A DNA stretch of 51,790 nucleotides from Bacillota bacterium (GTDB taxonomy: Bacteria > Bacillota > Clostridia > Peptostreptococcales > Anaerovoracaceae): contig JAQXGH010000053.1 of assembly GCA_029006195.1 (NCBI GenBank), positions 1 to 51,790 on the forward strand, written 5' to 3'. Positions 1-9,900 of the stretch are shown in pieces. The notes below the pieces were generated by a model. It did no database searches. It saw nothing but the letters and a program-made list of their open reading frames with translations, and was not told where the DNA came from. Each line of letters begins with the position of its first letter. Position 1 is the first letter of the stretch. A program made the translations under genes and the position numbers.

Positions 1-2
1 AA

Positions 3-512
3 CCCATTTACAAATTCCTGAGATATGATCCTGTAAACAAATTGCCATTAGGGGACGAAAGTTATACAATAATACTGAACAGCAAAGCAGCTGAGCAGAC
101 GGTTCCGATGCCACTTAGAACGTTGTTCAAATATGTAAACACAGAATCAGTCACACCAGGTGATGAATTCATTGAAACGCTTGATGAAAGCATAGATGGA
201 TGGAATTCAGGAGAAAGGGTGGTACAAATCATGACACTCGAGCAGGAAATTCTGATAAGAGAGAATAAAGCCCGAAAAGAGGCCTTCGCAGAAGGAGTAG
301 AAAATGGCATTAAGAAAGGCATCGCCGAAGGCAAGAGCATAGGCATCGCCGAAGGCAAATCAATAGGCATTGCCGAAGGCAAGTCAATAGGCATGGCCGC
401 AGCAAATAAGCAAACAGCCAGCGCCTTAGCAGCTAAAGGCATGCCTATCGAAGAAATCGCCGAAATAATAAGTCTATCAGTCAGCGAAGTTAAAACACTT
501 CTAGATAGTTAA
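3..512 (+). CDS. Rpn-family nuclease/putative transposase, C-terminal part (5' end outside window)
   Basis: The reading frame is open from the first bases, so the start lies upstream and only about 170 residues are seen. The visible part matches the C-terminal half of Rpn (recombination-promoting nuclease, PD-(D/E)XK) proteins: a strand-rich segment reading GDESYTIILNSKA, an acidic helix (DEFIETLDESIDGW), then a long charged helix. The catalytic nuclease core is not in the window. The helix carries three tandem copies of an eight-residue GIAEGKSI unit, followed by a short C-terminal helical cap (MPIEEIAEIISLSVSEVKTLL) typical of the family in Bacillota. Members are usually present in several copies per genome and associate with DNA rearrangement. 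Family assignment is fairly sure; whether the gene is intact cannot be told. Confidence 0.75.
   Translation, partial: PIYKFLRYDPVNKLPLGDESYTIILNSKAAEQTVPMPLRTLFKYVNTESVTPGDEFIETLDESIDGWNSGERVVQIMTLEQEILIRENKARKEAFAEGVENGIKKGIAEGKSIGIAEGKSIGIAEGKSIGMAAANKQTASALAAKGMPIEEIAEIISLSVSEVKTLLDS
319..398 (+). repeat. In-frame 24-bp tandem repeat (about 3.3 copies)
   Basis: Three near-identical 24-bp units begin at 319, 343 and 367, and a partial fourth begins at 391. Each unit encodes GIAEGKSI or a close variant inside the charged helix of the Rpn-family protein. The units differ by only a few bases, so copy number is probably variable by slippage or recombination without breaking the frame. Confidence 0.9.
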
Positions 513-516
513 ACAT

Positions 517-545
517 GAGACTCAAGAGAGTCTCTTCTTTATTTT
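517..545 (+). terminator. Intrinsic terminator after the Rpn-family gene
   Basis: A perfect 7-bp stem (GAGACTC, loop AAGA, GAGTCTC) at 517-534 is followed by a T-rich tract (TTCTTTATTTT). It lies five bases after the stop codon of the preceding gene. Confidence 0.8.
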
Positions 546-971
546 GTCACAAACCTTGTTTGTCGAAGGTTTCGTAAATATAGAGAAACTTTTCGACTAT
601 GCTCACGGCAAACCTCTAAATAGCGAAACGAAATCGTACAAAAGCTACAATCTAATCACCAAACAATACCGTAAAAAAGTCCTAAAAAGCACAGCTGCCC
701 ATTATCTTACGCGCCTCGCCAAAACCACCTTTAATGCTCAAAATTTTTTAAAATAAAAAGTCCGAAAAAGCATAAAAACCAGGCATTTAGTGAACCTTTT
801 TTGATCCTAGTCAACACTTTATATATATACAAGTAATTTATTGGTCAACAGCCAAAATAATGGTCATCATAACATCAATTAATTGCTAATAAGGCTAAGG
901 CTGGGTGGATTAACGGCCATGGCTTTAAGGACATTTATGAAAAGTTATATTCAAAAAGTGGAGGCACAGAA
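546..971. other. Intergenic stretch and probable leader of the giant MBG gene
   Basis: No convincing gene is seen. A 70-codon open frame from a TTG at 544 lacks a ribosome binding site, overlaps the terminator tail and has no recognised motif, so it is not called. A candidate promoter lies at 801-829, which would leave a leader of roughly 135 bases before the ATG at 972. The leader holds a small hairpin (TTGG...CCAA near 840-855) and a GC-richer block with repeated AAGGCT/GGCTT words at 889-930. I did not recognise a known riboswitch in it. A good ribosome binding site (GTGGAGGC) ends about 9 bases before the ATG. Confidence 0.5.
801..829 (+). promoter_or_regulatory. Candidate sigma-A promoter for the giant MBG operon
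   Basis: TTGATC (801-806) and TATATA (824-829) are separated by 17 bases. Both match the vegetative consensus moderately well. It is the best-spaced pair upstream of the 3481-residue gene, but the AT-rich context makes chance matches easy. Confidence 0.4.
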
Positions 972-3900
972 ATGAACAAGTTCAGAAAATTGATTGCTAT
1001 ACTTCTGACTGTTGCTTTAGTAGCCACTACCTTAACTTTTACAGCAGGCAATTCGTTGCTGGCTAATGAAGAAGAAGGTGGCGGTTCTAGTGCACCAGCT
1101 CCAAAAGTAGAGCAAACAACTCCAGCACCTGCACCTACGCAGACCGAAAAACAGAACATCACAATTGAAAGTGAGGATTCAAACGGTAGTAGTGAAGGTA
1201 CTGAAGGCGGCGAATCACCTGTAGGTGAAGACGTTGCAAACACTGGAGAAGTAGCTAATGACCCAGCTCCAGAACAGGACGAAGAGGTCAAAGTAACATT
1301 CTCTTCAGAATTTGGTAACATTGAGGTTATCAGCCCAAACGACAAAGCGGGCAAGTACGAAAACAACGACTCGATCAAAGTAAAGAAGGGTGACAAGGTG
1401 TCATTCAAGGTCGTTGACGAAGCTAGAGGTAAGAGGGTTGACACAGTTAGAGCTGATGGCAACACACTCTCACCAAACGGCGTTGTTTATGAATTCACAG
1501 CTAGTAGCAATGCTACAGTAGCTGTTACATTTGTAAACGAAGGCGAAGGCGGTGATGGTACTGAAGGCGAAGGCAGTGAAGAAGGCGAGGACCCAGAGCC
1601 GGGTACGGGCACAGTTGACCCTGCAAAGTACTATTCAATCGCAGTAAACTACATTGATGAAGGCGGTGCGCGTCTCCGTAACTCATACTATGATGACGTT
1701 AGAGAAGGCACTGAAAAGACTGTTGCAATCCCAGCAATCGCAGGATATACAGCAACAATCGATGGCAAAACAGTATCAGAAAGCTATACTGTTAGGATCG
1801 AAAACGACACTACAATCAATGTTGTTTACAAAGCAAAAACAGTAAATTACACAGTAATTCATGATTTCCCTGAAGGTAAGGATGATGTAACAGAAGAACT
1901 TAGCGGCAAGGTTGGCACATACACTGATGCAAACGCTAAGAAGGAAGTTGGTTATGAGCCTAAGGGATTCTCACAGATGCTGATCGACGCTGACGGCGCA
2001 ACAGTTACTATTCCTTACAAGGCAATCAGATACACTGTAAACTTCGATTCACAGGGCGGATCCTTTATAGATTCACAGGCTGGATCAATTGGCGATACAC
2101 TGGCAGTTGAAGCTCCAACAAAGACTGGTTATAACTTCCTGGGCTGGAAGACAAAAGCTGATGGTTCAGGTACTGCTATCGATAGCGATATCACAGTAAA
2201 TGCTAACCAGATTCTCGAAGGAATCTTCAAGGATGGAAACACAGTTACACTTTATGCACAGTGGGAAGCAAAGACTGTAAACTATACAATCAACTACTGG
2301 AAGCAGAAGGTAACTGATGCTGTCAATGCATCAGATGCTCAGAAAACATATGACTACGCTACATCAGAAACAAAGACTGCATTAGCAGGAAGCACAGTTT
2401 CAGGTTCAAACACTCAGTCATATAAGGGTTTTGATTACAACGATAAAAAGACTGACGCGAACATCGAAGTAGCACCAGATGGAACAACAGTAGTAAATGT
2501 TTACTATGATCGTAAGGTTTGTACAGTAAACTTCTACTTATATCAGTCATCTGGCTGGTGGGATGGTAGCTGGGTAGTAGATTCAAGTCACAAGGGCCTC
2601 TATGGTGCACCATTTACTGAATGGAGAACAGATCACTATTGGCATTCATCATATAATGGATCTTCTGGTAGTGGATCAGGCTGTATACTGTTAACTTCAT
2701 ACGATTTCACAACTGCAGGATATGCAAATAATAAGGATAATCAGAAGGCATCAGATGGCACAGTAATTACTTGTAATTTCTACGGCAGTGGAACTACAGG
2801 AAATAGTCACGTACATTACTATAACGAACAGTGGGATGGATCGTTTAAGGAAGTAAGTGACGTTAAGACAAGTGGCGGAACCTTAACTATCCATGAAAAG
2901 TATGAAGGCTATGACCTTTATAAGTACACAACAGGCAGTACTTCTGAAGACTTAACAAAGGCAAGCACATGGAGAGATAAGTCAAACGTTAGTGATGGAA
3001 AACAAACATCTAGATATCCTGTTTACATCGCAAGTACACTTAAGACTCATACTTTAAGCTACTTCAATTACAATAGTGTAGACGCAACTAAGACTGTTAA
3101 GTACACAACTCCACTCAACAAGGTGGAAGGATATAATTACACACCAAATAGACCTGCTGGTCTCGCAAAGTACTACGAATTCCAGGGTTGGTACGCTGAC
3201 AAGGCTTGTTCAGTTCCATTTGACTTCGAAAAAACAACAATGCCTAACAACAACGTACAGGTTTACGCTAAGTGGGCACCTCAGTCATTCGACGTAACAT
3301 TCGATTACAACTATGGCGATGCATCAGATAAGGGCGATCAGCCAGCAAACGTTGTAGTTAAGGACGTTGTAGGCGGACAGACAATCGCTAGCGATAAGAT
3401 TCCAGCAACACCTGCTAACAGAGCAACAGCAGAAGGAAGCTACAAGTTCCTCGGCTGGTTCGTTGACGGAAATCAGAATCGTCCGTTCAATGCAGGCATG
3501 ACTGTAGAAGCTAACTACACAGTTAAGGCTCTTTGGGAATTATCACAGGAAGTTGAATATACAGTAACAACAAAGGCGATTGTTGATGGCCAAGAAATTA
3601 CTATTGGCAATCCTGTAATTAAAGAAGCTTACATTGGTGACAAAATTACTGAGAAAGCGCCTACTTTGACAGGAGACTATGCAAATTACATCCCAGATAA
3701 GCTTTATAAGGAAGTAACACTTTCTGCAGATCCTAGTAAAAACGAAGTAGTATTCATCTACACAACTCCACATAAAGAATATTATAAGGTTGTTTATAAG
3801 GATCCAAATGGTAACGTAATCGGCGCTGGTCCTTCAGGAAACAACGACCCTTCAGACGAAGGCAAGTACAAAGATACAATGACAGTTCCTCTGGATAATC

Positions 3901-6900
3901 CACCAGAAGGATACGACGTACCACCATCAGTAGTAGTTGACTTCACTAAGGGAGACACTCCTAATTCTAATAATCCACTGGTAGTAACAGTAACATGTAC
4001 TCCTAAGATCACGATCGACCTTAATGATGTCACTAAGGTATATGATGGTAAGAAGCACACAGCTGCTGAAGCTAAACCTCCAGTAGTTACGGCTCCAGCC
4101 GGTTACTCTGTAGACGTTGTCTTCGGCCAGGATGGCAGAAAGAACGTTGGTACAACAAGTGTAACTCCTGTTGTAACAGTAACTAGAAATGACGAGACTG
4201 TTGAATCACAGATTTCATACGTAGATGGCAAGAGTGTTGCTAACGTAAAAATCACACCAGCTCCACTGACAGTAACAACAGCAAGCGCTGTTAAGTACTG
4301 GGACGGATACCCTCTCACAAAGGCTGATGGCGCAACGGCTACAGGCTTTGCAGAAGGTGAAGGCGCTACAGTAACAGGCGATGGCACAATCACTGAAGTT
4401 GGCACAGCAGAGAACACAGCTAAGGTTGAATGGAACGACAACACAATTCCAGGAAACTACAACATCACTTACAATCTTGGTACTCTGGAAGTTAAGAACT
4501 TCGACATGCCGATCACTGTAAACGTTGGTTCATATAATGGCGTATACGATGGCGCAGAGCATGGTGTAACAGTGACAGTTGAAGGTCTTGAAGGTATTGA
4601 AGGTCTAGAAGGCTTCACAGCAGAAGCATCATCAAATGCTAAGGGCACACACGTAGCTGATTCTAAGGAAGCAACATGTGACAGCCTCGTGATAAAGAAT
4701 GCAGCTGGCTTAGATGTAACAAGCCACTTCACAAACATCACTAGAAACAACGGCAGCATCACAATCACACCAGCTACTCTGACAGTAACAACTGACAGCG
4801 CTAGCGAACTTTACACAGGCGAAGCTCTCACAGCTCCTGGCGAAGTAACAGGTTACATTGATAACGAAACAGCTACATTCACAGTAACTGGTTCACAGAT
4901 AGAAGTTGGCTCAAGCACTAACACTTATACACTTACATTTGATAAGTCAGCAGCTGAAAGCGACTACACTGTTTCAGAAAGCCTCGGTACTCTGACTATC
5001 ACAGAAAAGGAAGATGCTATCGTAGCAACCCCTAAGACAGTTACAGTTCCATATGATGGCGATGCTCACGGTGTAGAAGTTGAAGTAACTGGACTCCCAG
5101 AAGGTTACAGAGCAGAAGCAACATCAAATGCTGAGGCTACACATGTAGCACAAGGAACAGTTCCAGCAAACGTTGATACTTTCAAAATCATAAGAGTAAG
5201 CGATGGTAAGGATGTTACTAAGGCATTCAAGAACATTACTAAGAATACTGGCAGCATCACAATCACACCAGTAGAGCTCACAGTAACAACTCAGAGCGCT
5301 AGCAAGACTTACGATGGCGAAGCTCTCACAGCGGAAGGTTCAATCGAAGGTTTTGTAAATAACGAAACAGCTACATTCGCAGTAACTGGTTCACAGACAG
5401 CAGTTGGTTCAAGCAGCAATACTTACACATTAAAATTTGATAAGACTGCAGAAGCAACTGACTACACAGTAAATCCAACAGTTGGTACTCTGACAGTAAC
5501 TGAATACGCTGGAGAAATCACAGTAACAACAACAGGCGGCGAAAAGACTTACGACGGTACAGCTCTTACAGCAACAGTAAGCGTAAGCACACTGCCAACA
5601 GGCTACAGAGTAGAAAAGGCTGAATCAACAGCAACAGCTACACATGTAGCAGAAGGAACAGTTCCAGCAACAGCTGACGTTCTGGTAATCAAAAACGCTG
5701 CAGACGAAGATGTAACAGCTAAGCTGAATATCCATAAGGTAAACGACACAATCAAGATCAACCCAGCTACACTGACAGTAACAACTCCAAGTGATAGCAA
5801 GGTATATGATGGTACTCCACTTACTAAGGAAGGTACTATCACAGGTTTCGTAACAGTAGATGAAGTTACAGAAACAGCAACATTCAATACAATTGGTTCA
5901 CAGACTGCAGTAGGTTCAAGTGATAATACTTATGAAATCGTTTGGAACGGTACAGCGGTTGAAACTGACTACACAGTAAACGAATCAGTAGGTACTCTGA
6001 CAGTAACTGAATACGCTGACCAGATCGTAGTAACTACAACAGGCGAAACTGCTACATACGACGGATTACCACACGGTGCAACTGTTGAAGTAACAGGATT
6101 ACCTAATGGCTACACTGTAGAAACAGCAACATCATCAGCAACACTTACAGATGCCGGTACTAAGACTGCAGATTGCGATACTCTGGTTATCAAGAACGCT
6201 CAGGGCAAAGATGTAACAGCTAAGCTGAACGTAAATAAGATCCCAGGCACAATCACAGTAAACAAGAAGGATGTTACAGTAGTAACAGGCGGCGCAACAA
6301 AGGTATACGATGGCAAAGCTCTTACTAATAACGACGTAACAGTAACTGGTATCGTTGACGGCGAAACATTCGGTAAGGTAGCTACAGGTAAGCAGACAGA
6401 AGTAGGAACAAGCAAGAACACATATAAGCTCATCTTCGGAGACATCCTCCACGAAGGCGAAAACTATACTGCAAAGGCTTCAAACTACAACGTAGAACTC
6501 AGTCTGGTAGACGGCTACACAGTTCCAGCAGCTAAGGAAACTCTCGGAGATCTGACAGTAACTGAATACGCTGGAGAAATCACAGTAACAACAACAGGCG
6601 GTACATTCACTTACGACGGTCAGGCTCATGGAGCAACAGTAGAAGTAAGCACACTGCCAGCTGGCTACACATTAGAAAAGGCTGCATCAACAGCAACAGC
6701 TACACACGTAGCTCAAGGAGCAGTTCCAGCAACAGCTGACGTTCTGGTAATCAAGAATGCGAAGGGTGAAGATGTAACAAGCAGACTGACTGGAATTACA
6801 TATGTAGATGGCACAATCAAGATCAACCCAGCTACACTGACAGTAGTAACACCAGATGCTGATAAGGTTTACGATGGTAAGGCTCTCACAGCAGAAGGTT

Positions 6901-9900
6901 CAATCGAAGGTTTCGTAGCAAACGAAACTGCAACATTCGCAACAACTGGTTCACAGACAGCAGTTGGCTCAAGTAACAATACTTACTCATTAGTATTCGA
7001 TGGAACAGCAGTTGAAAGCGACTACACAGTTGACGAAACAGTTGGTACCCTGACAGTAACTCAGTCAACAGATGAAATCGTAATCACAACTAAGGGCGGC
7101 GAATTCACATATGATGGCTTAGATTATAAGGGAACAGTAACAGTTGGAACTCTGCCAGAAGGCTACACAGTAGAAGTAGCTGAATCAACAACAACAGTTA
7201 AGAACGTTGCTGAAGGCGAAAAGAACGTTACAGCTGACCATGTTGTGATCAGAAACGCTGAAGGCGAAGATGTAACTGAAGATCTCAACATCAAGTATGT
7301 TGATGACACAATCAAGGTTACACCAGCAACACTGACAGTAGTTACACCAGATGCTAACAAGACTTACGATGGAACAGCTCTTACAGCAGAAGGTTCAATC
7401 GAAGGTTTCGTAGCAAACGAAACTGCAACATTCAAGACAACAGGTACGCAGACAGCAGTTGGTTCAAGTGACAATACTTACTCATTAGTATTCGACGGAA
7501 CTGCAGCTGAAAGCAACTACACAGTTGACGAAACAGTTGGTACTCTGACAGTAAGTGAATCAACTGAAGAAATCACAGTAACAACAACAGGCGGCACTAA
7601 GACTTACGATGGAACACCACAGGGTGCAACAGTAGAAGTAAGCACACTGCCAGCTGGATACACATTAGAAAAGGCTGCATCAACAGCAACAGCTACACAC
7701 GTAGCTCAAGGAACAGTTACAGCAACAGCTGATCAGCTGATCATCAGAAATGCTGAAGGTGAAGATGTAACAGCTAAGCTGAACATCAAGAAGGTAGACG
7801 GAAGCATCAAGATCAACCCAGCTACACTGACAGTTGAAACACCAGATGCTAGCAAGGTATATGATGGTACTCCACTTACTAAGGAAGGTTCAATCGAAGG
7901 TTTCGTAAATAACGAAACAGCAACATTCAAGACAACAGGTAGCCAGACAGATGTTGGTACAAGCGATAATACTTACACATTAGTATTCGACAAGACAGCA
8001 GCTGAATCAGACTACACAGTTGAAGGTTCAGTTGGTGCTCTGACAGTAACTCAGTCAAAGGATGAAATCGTAGTAACAACAACAGGCGGCGAATTCACTT
8101 ATGACGGAACAGCTCATGGAGCTACAGTAACAGTAGGCAAGCTGCCAACTGGATACACATTAGAAAAGGCTGAATCAACAGCAACAGCTACACACGTAGC
8201 AGAAGGAACAGTTCCAGCAACAGCTGACGTACTCGTAATCAAGAATGCCAAGGGCGAAGATGTAACATCAGATCTGAATATCAGATACGTAGATGGCGGC
8301 ATCAAGATCAACCCAGCAACACTGACAGTAGTAACACCAGATGCTAACAAGACTTACGATGGTAAGGCTCTCACAGCAGAAGGTACAATTACAGGATTCA
8401 TCGGCGAAGAAACAGCTACATTCGAAACAACAGGCAGCCAGACAGTTGTTGGTTCAAGCGACAACACTTACAGCCTGAAGTTCGATGGAACAGCAGCTGA
8501 ATCAGACTACACAGTAGATGAAACAGTTGGTACTCTGACAGTAAGTGAATACGCTGGAGAAATCACAGTAACAACAACAGGCGGCACTAAGACTTACGAT
8601 GGAACACCACAGGGTGCAACAGTAGAAGTAAGCGCACTGCCAGCTGGATACACATTAGAAAAGGCTGAATCAACAGCAACAGCTATACATGTAGCGGAAG
8701 GAACAGTTACAGCAACAGCTGATGTTCTGGTAATCAAGAATGCAGACGGCGAAGATGTAACAGCTAAGCTGAACATCAAGAAGGTAGACGGAAGCATCAA
8801 GATCAACCCAGCAACACTGACAGTTGTAACTCCAACAGAATCAAAGGTTTACGATGGTAAGGCCCTCACAGCAGAAGGTACAATCGAAGGCTTCATTGGC
8901 GACGAAGAAGCAACATTCGAAACAACTGGTTCACAGACTAAGGTCGGAACAAGTGACAACACTTACTCATTAGTATTCGATAAGACTGCAAAGGCTACAG
9001 ACTACACAGTTGCCGAAACTATCGGTAAGCTGACAGTAACTCAGTCAAAGGATGAAATCGTAGTAACAACAACAGGTGGCGAATTCACTTATGACGGTGA
9101 TGATCATAAGGGTACTGTAACAGTTGGCACAGTTCCAGAAGGTTACACAGTAGAAGTTGCAGAAACAACAACAACAGTTAAGGCTGTTGATGACGGTGAA
9201 AAGACAGTAACAGCTGACAAGCTCATCATCAGAAACGCTGAAGGCGAAGATGTAACTGAAGAACTCAACATTAAGTATGTTGATGACACAATCAAGGTTA
9301 CACCAGCTACACTGACAGTAGTAACACCAGATGCTAGCAAGACTTACGATGGAACAGCTCTTACAGCAGAAGGTACAATTGAAGGATTCGTTAAGGAAGA
9401 GACTGCAGACTTTGCAACAACTGGTTCACAGACTAATGTTGGAAACAGCAAGAACACTTACGAAATCACTTGGGACGGTACTGCTAAGGAATCAAACTAC
9501 ACAGTTGAAGAAACAGTAGGTACTCTGACAGTAACTCCTAAGTCAATCGTTCCAGGAATTGATCCTGGCGATGAACCACCAGTTGATCCACCAGTTAACC
9601 CAGCTAACGGTACGAACGGTGCACAGTGTGATAGCCCATCAAATTATGTTTACGATGGTAATACACACCAGTGGAATCCAACACTCAGCGATAAGGAAAC
9701 TGGCAAGACCATTCCAACAAGCGAATACACAGTTAAGTACAATACTACAGATTTCACAAACACTGGCGAAATCAGAGTAACAATCACTGCAGATCCTAAC
9801 GGAAACTACACTGGTTCATTCATCAAGACTTACAAGATCACACCAGCTCCTCTGAAGGTTGAAACTTATAGCGCAACTAAGGTTTACGACACCAAGCCGC

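Noticed and set aside
544-756. 70-codon open frame from a TTG after the Rpn-family gene
   Set aside because: It has no ribosome binding site, starts within the tail of a terminator and shows no recognisable motif; probably chance.
935-1465. Long reverse-strand frames across the MBG array and the Cna-B gene
   Set aside because: They mirror the codon pattern of the repetitive forward genes, lack ribosome binding sites and have low-complexity Ser/Val-rich translations.
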